The notes under the pieces are model-generated. The model was given only the letters and a program-made list of their open reading frames with translations. It searched no databases and was not told where the DNA came from. From NCBI GenBank assembly GCA_035578905.1, contig JAQJVL010000416.1, forward strand, positions 633,947 to 697,946: DNA of 64,000 bases. Direction: 5' to 3'. Of this stretch, positions 13,501-26,800 are shown in pieces. Within the stretch, counting starts at the first letter, position 1; each line of letters opens with the position of its first letter. Both the position numbers and the translations under genes were made by a program. This DNA comes from Stictocephala bisonia (Eukaryota; Arthropoda; Insecta; Hemiptera; Membracidae).

Positions 13501-16500
13501 CTCGTTATGATATAATTATTTATCTGTTGTTCATTGTAGCCTCATGTATCGAAGTAGTTTCAACTTGCTCATATTTAATTACCGATCATAATTTAAAAAC
13601 GAATTCATCCTAAGCGACTTTAAAATTTATTTTTAGTAAACCTGCTTAGTTATTATTATCAATTGATTGAACTACAGTCTTTGTCATCCAGATTTTCAAA
13701 TTCGATTATATAATTTAGAGCTTATTTCCAGTTACTTGTAACCTTGTTATTACTGCATTAAACACCCACAGAATACAGATCCACTCTTCTTGGAGTGTAC
13801 ACAATCAATTTTTGTTGAGAGGAGGCAATTCTCAAAGCAAATGACCGCATTTGGCTATGATGCCTGAACTTTAGCATCAGTTTGGTTGGATGCAACTTTT
13901 GCCAACAAGCAGGTTTTCGCGGTACACTATGAACTGAACCACCAGATAAACATATCGGCTGGCTGTGAAACAGTATAATTGGCTTGCATAGAAAATCTGA
14001 TCTGTGATATGAGTGAACAGATTAAATCTTTTAATCCACGTTGTTTCAATTAATAATATTCAATTCAATTAATAACTTTCTTAATTGCTTACATAATATT
14101 AGTTCTGAAAAAAGGAAAAAGGTTAAACAAAATAATGCCAAATAAAAATGTAGGAAGGCAGGAAGTAATCATTTTATCAAATGTTTTATTTATCAAATGT
14201 TACAAACAACAAATCAAAATAATTGTGTTTTGATGTATATATTTGCATATAGGCTTAGTGTGGTGTCTGCCTTTTACAGTTGTTTAAAATCACTACGGGC
14301 ACACCCCTACTTGTAACCTAACCTAAAATAATGTGAATAATACAGAAGTGCTGGTTAGTGTCTTTAGGACCATTTCGGAACTGAAATTATCATATACTTC
14401 TAGCCAATCGATTGAGGTCTATTTTGTTTTTTAACCTGAGCAGAGAATCGTCCAATGATTTGACGTAAGAAGATACTGTTTCATATCATATAAAATATGG
14501 TAAAGGCATTCGAGCAGCTTGTGACATAACATTATTGATTTATTTTCCATTGAATAAAATATATATACATATATATATATACATATATATCCATGGCGAA
14601 CATCTATTAATTATTATTCCGTAAACACCTTCAAAGATCATCAAAACTGTGTGTAACATTTGCACATACGATATTTTTTTCTGTCAAATTGTTGAATGGT
14701 TTCCTGACTAGGTTAGGCAATAGCACAGTAAAAGATGGTAAAAATACATTAATTTTGATTCATAAACTCACCGAACGTTTCCTTGTTCATAATGTTACTA
14801 ATACGTCGATGTCGATGTAAAATGCAAAACAATCAATTTAAGTGAGGGAGAAACATGTTGTTGGAAGACCTTTTCTAAACAAAATATGACTAATTTAGGG
14901 ATTAGGAAAATTGTTATTGAACTGAAGCCTTATTAAACGTCTCGTTTTTAATTCATAAGTTTATAATTTAGCTGCCCACAATCTTCATTGTATCACTAGT
15001 TGGCATTTAGCTGATATTTCAGACTGCATCTCGTTGCCAATATCGGCTAGACCTATTGTATTAGCCATCTACGTCTATGGTTTTCATTGGAATACGCCAA
15101 GTTTTCATCAATTTCTATCTGTTGACTGTTGTTCAGTATAGCCTCATGTATCGATGTAGTTTCAAGTTGCACACATTTCATAACTGATCATAATTTAAAA
15201 ACTAATTATTCACCCTAAGCAACTTTAACATTTATTTTTAGTAAACCTGCTTAGTTATTATTATCAATCTATTGAACTACTTTGTCATCCAGATTTTCAA
15301 ATTTGATTATATAATTCACAGCTTATTTCCGCTTAATTGTAACCTTGTTATTACTGAATTAAATACCCAGAGAATACAGATCCACTCTTCTTGGCGTGTA
15401 CACAATCAAGTTTTTATTGAGAGGAGGCAATTCTGAAAGCAAATGACTGCATTTGGCGATAACGCCTGAATTTTAGCATCAGTTTGCTTTGATGCAGCTT
15501 TTGCCAACAAGCTTCGCTACTATAGGTTTTCGCAGTACACTTAAAAGGGAACCACCAGATAAACATATCCGATGGCTGTGAAACAGTAGGCTTAGTATGG
15601 TGTCTGGCTTTTACAGTTGTCTTGGGTGAACAGGAAATTCTTCTGTAAATACCCGCTCAAAAATACTGGATACTCAAAAAAAATTCCAACTACTCGACTC
15701 GGGTCGAACTCAAAAATCACTACTCGCACACCCCTAATTACTATTTTGCCTCACGTTGCAATAAGTGAAATAAAATTGGTTGGTGAAACAACTTGTAGCA
15801 TACCTTATTTAGTACTTTTTAATTATTATTTTAATGCTCTTTGACTATTTTAAACAAAAGTATGTACAGTAGTTTGCACCAGTTCTCTCATGTTTTCAGT
15901 TAAATAAAAAATATAAATATTTGAAAACACAGTGAAGAAAAACTAGAAACTAGAATTGTTTTAGTCAGCTTACTAAATAACCTTACTTGCAGAAGAGATG
16001 GGTGACGTGGAGTCTCTCCGTATTCAGCCAGGAGCGCACAGAGGATGGCTCCTTGGTTTTTATGTCAGAACTTAAGTTGGCGATGACATTCCTCAGTTTC
16101 GAAGCCAGCTTCATCACTCCCTTCTCTGACAAGTGAGCAGACAGCTGGTGCACCACTCTAGTACCTACATGAGTATAGAACTCATTAAGTCTAAAGCATA
16201 ATTTTGATTTAACTATAAAGAGCCATTATTGTTAAAAAAAAACAAAAACTAAATTAATAAAACAGTATCAACCTATGCAATAACGTTTTACATTGAGTTT
16301 TCACATTAATATCAAATATTTTTCAATAAATAGATTGAAATTGAATATTAATAGTTTTTTAAATAAGTAATAATTTAACTTTTTATCCATTATTTTATAC
16401 AAAATTATTTTGATTAACATATTTTAAAACATAGTGCCGACGGATGAACGGAAGCAAGAATCAAAACTTGAACTGTTCACAATGGAACACATACGTTTTT

Positions 16501-17819
16501 ATAAATGAAAACAAGATAAGTTTGTGTTGTGTGGAAAATGTTTTGTAAAAAGGACGGACTGTAGATGCTCTTTATTAGGCAGGAAGTGATAGGAAGGGAC
16601 TTGCTATAAGAGGTGTTCATAAACAAAAACAAGATAGAGGAACCAAATTTATTTAATTACTCCAAGTAAAAACTTAGCAATTATTATTATTTTTTTATTG
16701 AATAAAGATCCCAAATTAATTTCAGACTAACTAAAATAGATTGCCAACTGCCTATATGGGAATGTTCCACTAATTCGAGGTAAGCTGCTATTATGGTACC
16801 CATACACATTGCTTGAAGGATAGTTACCCATATCATATCAGTGCGAGTTACATATCCTGGACAAACTCTCTATTCATTATCATGATCTAATAATGTTTGT
16901 ACGTCTGATGGTGCTTCTCCCTGTCGACTTGGCACTTTTATTTGTCATAAATTACCATAACATTTTTTTTCTGTGTTTCATTGTAAAATATGCTATTTAA
17001 AATATCAAAGTACTCATTCTAAAATATGCACCACAGTAAATTATTTAGTTAAATAATTAAAAAAAATTAAATAAATAAATTAAAAAATTACTCTTCTTAC
17101 TAATTCATCATCTTGACGCATCAAAACAATTCTGAGACATCGATATTGCTGATGCATTGTGGTATTTTTTATACATCAACATTTTGATTAGTCATCATCA
17201 AACAGTTAAAATTCTGTATCAAATTGTCCACACATTTCAATGCATCACGCACCCCTACAGTTGCCTATATATTCGTATTATATGTTCCTATACACATTTG
17301 TTGAGTTTGAGTCATTAGTAATAAATAATATTTGGTGAATGAATTTTAGTTAAATAGCTGCAGACTACTTTCAAAAAACTACCAACACATATTTACAAAG
17401 AATATATTATTAATATTAAAAAATATGTTTTTTTATTAAAAATAGAATGAAAGTTAATAAATAAATTGCTGTAACTAACTTTATTTTACAGGCCATTTTA
17501 CTATCCTGAATTCAGTGACAACAAAATAGTATCTTATTTAGAAGAGTTACAATTACATTTTAACTAAATCTTACATTTTACTAATTTTCAGAGGGTGGGA
17601 TACTATGAGTAAAACCATTTGTAGCTTAAAAACTAATAAAATAACCCTTATAAACTTACCTTAGAAGACAAGTTTACTAATACCAAAGTAGTAGTAACAT
17701 ACACAAAATAAACACATCTCACAAATTTTTCAATGGGGCTGGCAATTTCTTCAGGTGAGTAGAGAATGAGTGAGTGAGTGGGTAGGTGGGTGATTGGGTG
17801 GGTGGATGAGTGAGTGAGT

Positions 17820-17871
<52 letters not shown>

Positions 17872-20800
17872 TTCCACTATTGCTGGGCCATAATATTCCA
17901 TAATATTCGGAAGTCATGTCTCTCCCTCCCTCCCTCTTTCTCTCTCTCCCTCCCCCCTCTCTCCTCCCTCTCCCCCCAACTCATCTTAAGAAAATGCCAG
18001 TGGCATTTAAAATTTGTGAGATTATGTGTACGTTACTACTACTCTGGTGTTAGTGAACTTGCAAGGTAAGTTTGCTGATGTCCTATCTCTCCAATATACT
18101 AATTCCTGGCCTAGTGCCCTTTAACCTAACCTAAAATGACACTAAATACTATTTTCAGAAACATTCATTACATATCTATTCAGAAACATATTTTACCTGA
18201 GTTCAAATCAAATAGAACACTCCCCGAGTCAAACATAAGCTTATTGATTATTGAAGACACTACTTTAGATGAATTAGACTTTGAACATAGCTGGCACAAT
18301 TTGTTAAGGGCTTCTTTACATGCTACTTGAAGTATCTTTTGAAAGTGCCTATTACCCTTGCATTTTCTCATAAAACAAGAGACAAGTTTTGGTGTTAAAA
18401 GTCCAGGCACCTGAAACAATACCATTTATGAATGAATGGATTTATTTCCAGAAAAATACAGACAAAACAAATAATACAAGAGTACACAACATTACATGAC
18501 TAATAAAAAAAGCAATAGTATAAATGAGAGTAGAAACTAAAAATAACTAATTTGGTGAAACTTGCATATACTAAATATGAAAATAAGCCTACATGGGCTT
18601 GGTGGCTTGTGCGAAGGCTCGAGTAGTTGATGTAAATACCAATTTTTATTGAATTTAACATAAAAGGGAAAAACGAAAAAATAAGTTTGAATAAAAGGAG
18701 GGAGAAGAAAAACAAATGTGTGCTGAGCAAAATTATCCCGATTCTGACAGTTCGAATATTAATAGCCAAGTCCAACAGAGAGCTGAAGAGACTGGAGTAG
18801 GTGAGGGCAAGGGTTAATGGTCAGGTCTGCCCGCAATCAGTTGATATACCCTATCAACACCCAACTCAGATAAGAACCTATGAGTTCAGATTTATGTGCT
18901 CCTCCCCAAGCTATATTTCCAAATGTAAGAAATGATTGAATGTAGGCATAATAAGCTAATTTTATTTCATTTTCATTTCAGATGTCCTCAAGTTGTAAAG
19001 CAAAAATGTATTGACAGATTTTGTTTTTAAAAAAAGTTATATGTTCAGACCATTTTAACCTACTATTGAAATAAACTCCTACATACTTGTAATATGAAGC
19101 ACATTTAACTGATTCACATCTACAAGTGAAGTTCAGGTAGTTTCCACAGTTGTGAATACTAATTTTTGTGTAAGGACAGTCTGAATTAGAGTTTAACCCT
19201 TTCAGTGCTGTGACCATTTCCCAAAAGGATGTGCATAAATTGCCGGGCTGTTTTTCACAAATTTATAAGGGTTTGGGAACAACGTTGTGGAAAAGAACTA
19301 TATACCTTATATTCATAATTTTTTGTTTTAAATTGTAGAACATGAAATTCTCTACAAAATAGATATAGTAATAGGACAATTTATGAAAGGTAAATAATAA
19401 TTAAAAAATAATAATAAAAACTAAATAAGAAAATTAAAAAATAAAACTAAGTATGAACAGAATTTTCAAATGTATAAAAATTTTTTACCTTTTTTATTTA
19501 TACCATATAAAAGACCAATAAAAAACAAACAAAATTCATGTATAGCATGAATTTATGTTTGATATTTGACTTGATTGAGCAATATAAACAGAATTCTTTG
19601 TAAAGTCATTTTTCGTCACTTTTCTGTATCTTGGTGGAAAAAACGTTGTTATAAAAAAACAATGTATCCTAAATTCATAAATCTATATTTACATTGTAGA
19701 ACATAAAATGTTATACAAAATACATATATTAATCAGACAATTTGTGAAAGGAATATAATTGAAAATTTTAGTAATAATCGAAAGTAAAAAAAAAAAAAAA
19801 AACTATCACCAAATAAACAATCACAACAAACTTATATCCTTTGATATAAAAATGACTATCACAAATTATATGTTTCAAAATAGCAAAGTAAAACTGTATT
19901 ACAAATTACTTTTAGTAACATCAGACAGACATAACATTGTCAAACATAACCAAAAGAACTGAATAATATTCGTGTATTCTACTGACTGCCTTCTGAATCA
20001 ACACCAGCTGACAACTGTCATTGTTATCTTTTTTCTTGATTACCAATTCAAAGGCAAAAAAGAAGTAAATATGAAAACGATACCAATTGAAAGATCGATT
20101 CATTCGGAATATAGCGGATCTTTATTCGAGTCGATCGAGTACATGTTATATGAAATATTACGAAAATACGGATCGTCGACGGCAATTTATGCATAAATTA
20201 CATTGTCGACTATGTCGACGCTACGGCACTGAAAGGGTAAAAGCAAATAGGTAAGAAAGAATTTTATTTTAGAAAAAATTAACGAGAGACAATTTTGATT
20301 AAACCATTGCTTTACGACCACGAGATCACTTTAGGTTTTGTTTTTGACGTCAATCAAGTTGTCTCCACATGTTAGAATGAATGTACCACTGTACGTGTAT
20401 GGGTGGGCGGGTGGGTCAGTACCACTGTACGTGTATGGGTGGGCGGGTGGGTTACACTTATAATAGACAATATCTAATTATAAATATAATATAATTAGAT
20501 ATTGTCGCAATTTGTTTGTCGTGACGGCTTACGATTCGTGACGGCTGAGAATAAAACATATCGAAGTAATGTCCACAATATTTATCCCAATTACAGCTGG
20601 GTTATAAACCTGATATGAATGTATTTTTCCAAAGGGATTCAGGATTCAAGAAATAATGTATGCTTTTACTCAGGGTGATGATAGGACCAATTAGTCATCG
20701 ATGCCACTTAACCTAGACCCGATGACTCAACGTGTTGTTTGAAATATGAATGGACACGGAGGGGGACAATATCCCATATAGAATTTAATCATGGTCAGCC

Positions 20801-23800
20801 ACTTGAAAATCCAGTCTTTGGCCTCTTCACAATTGCACTTTCCTAACAATTGCAACTTAATAATTTGTTATATTATGTAGTCTCATTCATTGTGTTCTTA
20901 TCTTGTATACTATCGCAGGTTTTATCAATATTTGTTAACTACATAGGCTTTTGGTGAAGTTGCCAACTATTTTCAAACATTTACGGTATATTTCTGTTAG
21001 TTAATTTGCCAGTTAATGTTGGATTAGTAGCGTATCAAAAATTAATGATTTGCTGATAATGGTCAGTCAGTCATCAGCAAAAAGTACTAATTTATAGTGC
21101 AAATCTAATCTAGAAATATTATTAATACAAATTAAAAATAGAACGGGTCCAAGTGTACTGCCTTATATTACACCATATTCCACAGGCAAGAATACCATAT
21201 TCTGTTATTGTATTAAGAGTAAATGAAGTGTGAAGTTGAAAGTCTGAATCTCTATTATATATACTAATTTCACTAAATTGGTTAATAGTGGGAACTTGAA
21301 AAATGTTGTCATCCTTGTAAAATCATATAATTCTTATGAAAATTATACATAAACGTAAACTTTATGGTGCATAGTGTGAGAGAGACAAGACCTTCTCTCA
21401 CCACAGTTTCCTTCAGTGGAAGCATTCTGCAAGGTACTGGCAAGTATTTATACTAATTAAGTTAGACTATTAAACCTTCAAGGAGTAATGACGTCTTGGA
21501 ACGTCATGAAATCACTAGCCTAGAGGAGTAATATTTTGAGTACAAAAATAACATTATGGAGTAAAAAATCAAAACGGTAATTTTTGTTTGCATTTTAACC
21601 AGTTTCATTTTAAAATACTAAAAATTGCACAGTTAAAAAAATAATGAACAATGCAACATTTTTTGTTTGTATGAAATATTTGAAAACAGGGATATACGCA
21701 TAATGCTGCATTGCTTGTATGATGTGTCTTTTCGCTATTTAGCACTAAGTATTGTATTGTAGAGTTGTAGCACCACTTTTGAGGTTTTCTCTGTTGACCT
21801 TGAAGATTTCATAGGGGGTGTGGGAAAGGTCGGGCAGTTCGGTACAAGCGTAGCGGATGTTTGTCGTCGCTTGGTACACCTGCGTGCCCTTTATCTCTGT
21901 TGTTTTATAATGGCATTCTAAGGTTCAGTTTGAATTTCGAAAATGCAATTTTGCTGTTGTTGTATATTTTGTACATTTGAAATGCATTCAAAGTAGTGAA
22001 ATCTTACAAATGAAAAAAATGTTTACATACAATGTTGCAATATTTTCTTGTTACATATTTGAACAATATTATCATGTCCATTTGTCTACTTTGGTACTCA
22101 TGTCCTTATTGTATTTTATAACATACTTAGGTTTTTGTTGTTGTTTTTTCACTGTTTGTTACTGATAAAATAGTTGACTTGGCGAAAAGACTGATAAGCC
22201 TATCAAATTTATCTTGAATGACTCCTCTCACTGACAAAGCCCTGCCCAGGTCTCAATTATGTGAATTATCATCGTTGGAATAATATTTCCTCATTCCCAG
22301 AAATGTATTTCCTTACTTCTGGAGACAATCATACCTGTTCTACAGCAATAAAATTTCTCTGGTAAAAAACATACATATGACGTTCCAGAACGTCACTACT
22401 CCTTTGAGTCTATATCAGACATGAGGATTCAGAACGTCATTACTATTAACATGCATTATTCCATACTCCTGAAAGGGTTAATTGATGTATGGACTTCGTC
22501 AGTTCATTACTCACTGTCGTTAAAAATTATGATTGCTGTACAATATTATGGATAGTTGTTCTAAAATATATGTTTTTACACATTGCGTCTTACAACAAAT
22601 ATATTGAATTAAATAATACTGTTAAGACTGTTTGCAATGCAATCTAACTTTGATTATATCATCTTTTTTTGTTTGGAAAACTTATAAACATATATTGTTT
22701 ACATTATGATTTATTAAATGCTCAAAGATTACATTTTGTATTGCATTTTATTCTATAATTGCAATAGAACAATAAATTAAATTCATTTAGCAGCGTAATA
22801 TTAAGTTCAACATAGGCAGCACATAGTAAGGGAATTGAGAGTGCTGGCAGAGACTGTACATTATAAAGTGTCTGTGCGTGGTGTGGGGCAGATTTTGTCA
22901 TGCATGCGCTGTCCGAATACCATTTACTCTGGGTTTATGTATAACAGTTTAATTCTATGAAAATATGAAATAAAACAAATGTTACCAACCTGTGAGGCAT
23001 CCTCAAGTTGAGATATTATGAATGTGAAGAATTTAACAGCAATGACCTGTTTGGTGGTAGCTGAAGTAGATTCTCCCAGCAATTGACTATCAACCTGCAT
23101 CCAAAAGCTCTGGAGAACATCATCTGGAGAACTAGTCAAATACTTGAATATATCTGAGTATATTGGATGATTAAATGAATTCAACTTGAAGTCGTTCTGC
23201 AACATTTAAGAAGTTTAATGATACTATATTGGAAGTTATTGTTTAGGTTAAAGGGCACTAGACTAGGAATTAGTATATTAGGAGGGATAGGACATAAGCA
23301 AACTTATCTAAGAAGACCACTAACGCCTCAGTCGTAGTAAACAAAGACAATAAAATGACATGTTATTTATATAGGAAGTCACAAATAACATGGTTCACAC
23401 ATTTAAGTATAAACTATGTGGAGTGCCAAAACATAACTGATTATGTTTTACGATTATCCAATAGTGAACTGATTCAGTATTACTTTTTATACATAACATT
23501 TAGCAATTTGGAGTTATTCTCACAAGGTTTTTTTATTTTGACTCTTTTCTGGAGAGCTATTTTTCCATTGCAACTCATTTTGACTGTTATGCAAGTGTGC
23601 TTGTTCTTAATAATATGTTAAGGTGTTTGGTAAAAAAATTTTTTATTTAATTCGATTTTAATGACTTTATATCAGCTATTAAACGCCTCCCAAGTAGTTC
23701 TTTCATTAAAATTATGTTTATATTTATAAATACATCACCCCAAAGATGCGAATTTGAGATTTATCAGTACATACAGAATTAAGAAACCATTTCCTCGACT

Positions 23801-26800
23801 ATTCAAATATTTAAAAAACAGACCCTCAAAAGTCTGGTCATGAGTTATTTATTTATATAATTAATGTTATATGTTTGCTTTTATTTTATTACGATGAGAA
23901 ATACCATGTCGTATTTAGCATCTTATGCTTTTTAATAACAGACAGTTTAAAAAATTTACTAACTTTATATACTCAACTTTTAGTTGTACTTTTACTCGCA
24001 AGTTACATTACAATCCAATCACCACGCACATATACATCGAGACACAGCGCCTACACGATCGCGCTTAAACGACTTCCTGCAATTATATCCCACCCATATC
24101 ATGGGAAGGAGAGGGGTTGAGTGTCAGTGTATTAGTAGATTACGGTCAGACGTACAGTCAGCGTTTCAAGTGGAATTTAGTTGTCCATAAAGCCGGCCAA
24201 ACCACCTTAAGGGTGTTCGTCTGACCGGCTCAGTTCAGTGCTGGATGGAGTTTAGTTTAATGTTTCGACGCCACTGTCGCCAAGAGTAGCAAAGTGCATG
24301 CCTTGCTAGGGGCATGGGAGAGAAATATAGCACTCTTGCTGCATGTCTGAAGAAGCACAAATGGGTAGGAATAACTCCTCAATTTATTGTAAACTTGATC
24401 AATAAAGATTTTATGTATTATTAAATTTACTTTTTCAGCTAAAAGTAACTGTACAGATATCAACTCAACATTCATAGACGTCATTTATAAAATAATAATT
24501 AGCTACATTAAAAAATTTTTTGTTTTATTATTAGTTTTAATTTACTGTAGGTTGATGTAATAGGCCTACAATTTGTCCACTAGATTCTCAAAATTTGAAT
24601 AAAATATACCACATGGTTTGTTAATGAGTTATGAACCAAGAAAAGCTAAATTAGCCACTTTAGGTAGCCAATATCCATACCAAAATTTTTTTGAATTTTT
24701 TCCCCTCAACACAGTTATTACATTGCTAGTATAGTTACATGTACGTGCTTTAGAGGTTATAGCTACACATACTCTGATACTAAGCTAAAAGCAGAACTGG
24801 TCATCTCCTCCTGCAATGAGTATTATAGTTTATGTTACACAGTATCTGCTAGAGCACTCCACCTTCTAGACAGGTTGATAACAACAACTAAACATCTCAA
24901 CACATATGAAGCAATGAGAGCATTTGGCTTAAAACATTTTAAAATGTGTTATTGGTTATTTCTTTCTGTAAATAATTCTCTCTCAAATAGAGCTCTTAAA
25001 CTGAAGCTTTATTGAAATATGTAACTTTATCAATAGCATAGTCCTTAGGCTATAAAACTAAGGAATGAACATGATTGACATTGTACCTGCAAGGCAGTGA
25101 CTAGTCCAGGTACAGTGGCAGCAGTGAGTACCCTTGGTCCCCCTAAGTTCTGTTGAAGGTACTTAGCAGTCACTATGGAGGGAAACCTCTCCTCTGCAAC
25201 AAGGAGGGCATGATAGATGACTAGGGGCTGATTAGGACCTGGGCTTACTTCCTTCTGCAGTAGTTGCCATACTGTCTTCTTCATGACTGATGCATCAATC
25301 TGCACAAATTTACTGTTTATAACTATCTATTCCAATCCTCAAATAACCATATTCACCGATAAATGTCCAGGAGTTACGAGATAAATAATAAGGATTATGT
25401 GATTTTGTGTCAAAAATTCCAAAAAACTCAAGGTATAAGAAGGATTGTTTCCTCTTAAAAGGTTATCTACATTAAACAATAAGTACTGCTAAAACCCATG
25501 TTCAAGGTAGTACTTGGACTTAAGCTGATAAGACAAAATACAGTAACACATTTTGCAACAGCACTACACTCATACTTATTTGAATTTTTATGCTTGCTTG
25601 GTAACAAAGTCCACCAGGTCCAATATTTCTTAAATTAAGCCTCCTACAATTTTCTTTTTGAAGCAAATATCAATTTTTTGCATCATACTGGGAATGGTCC
25701 ACAATGAGTCCCTATCCTTTAATCCTAGAGTACACACATACATATATACAGGGGTTTCACGAGGGGTTGGCAAAACTTCAGGATATGATAGTAGACATAA
25801 AAATAAGCAAAAAAGTTCCTGTAAACACGTGGCCTATCTCGCCTTGTTAAGTGTCTGTCTGGATGTGTTTTTTATTAAAAAAATTATATCTCAAACATGG
25901 TTTAAGCTAATAATTTTAAATTTGTTATATTTGCTAACCTAGTTAGGGATAAAAAAAATGGGGATAGTAAAAAAGGAACAAAATTATCTTTATCTGTTTC
26001 AAAATGGCAGCCATAAGAAATGTTAAAAGTTAAATAACTTTAAAACCATTATTTGTATTGAAAATGTATTATTATAATTTATTTTTTTAAATTTAATTAC
26101 AAATCCAAAGATACCTCAAATTTAAAAATCGGTTTGAAAATAAAAGTTAAGCACTTTTTCATGTATGCTTATTTAGGGTTTCATAAAAAAATATTCTTTT
26201 GTTAATAACGAAATTTATTTTACAAAAAACAAAAACACAAATTGTATAATTGTATTATAAATGATGTTCAATGTGACACCCTCCTTCATCAATGCATACT
26301 TCAGCCTAAAATAATTAATTAAGCAATGCATACTGTAAAATAATTCAAAAAAGGTGTTTATAATGACTATGAAGTTATACATTTGGCTAGTAAACTTCAT
26401 ACAAGTGAAAAGCCCTAAACAAGTATACATGAAAAAGTGCTTTACTCTTTTATTTTCAAACCGATTTTTTAAATTGAGGAATCTTTGAATTTGTTATTAT
26501 ATTTAAAAAAAAAGTATTCTAATACATTTTCAATACAAATAATTGTTTTAAAGTTATTTAACTTTTAACATTTCTTATGGCTGCCATTTTGAAACAGATA
26601 ATTTATTTTGTTCTTTTTTTTGTTTTAAACTACCCCTAACTAGATTTGCAAATATACCAAGTTTAAAATTATTAGCTCAAACCATGTTCGAGAAATAATT
26701 TTTTAAATAAAAAACACAGACAGACAGGCAGACACTTAAGAAGGCGAGATAGGCAACATGTTTATAGGAACTTTTTGCTTATTTTTATGTCTACAATCAT

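Larger units (their letters stand above)
18430..21250 (-). mobile_element. LINE (non-LTR) remnant, interrupted by a MITE
   Basis: On the minus strand near 21170-21040 the reverse-transcriptase motif STLGPVLFLICINNIS is followed by VLFADD, the catalytic YADD-type box. Further on (19217-18978) comes YYKYVGVYFNSRLKWSEHI, the thumb region typical of LINEs. The left edge ends in a short ATTC-type tail (18427-18440). A piggyBac-type MITE (19197-20237) splits it. The frame is broken in several places, so it is inactive. Confidence 0.7.

Noticed and set aside
17648..17917. Ser/Leu-repeat proteins on the minus strand
   Set aside because: They are translations of AG/GAGT simple repeats.
24257..24484. 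75-codon minus-strand ORF in intron 4
   Set aside because: No motif, no splice sites and no continuity with neighbouring exons.
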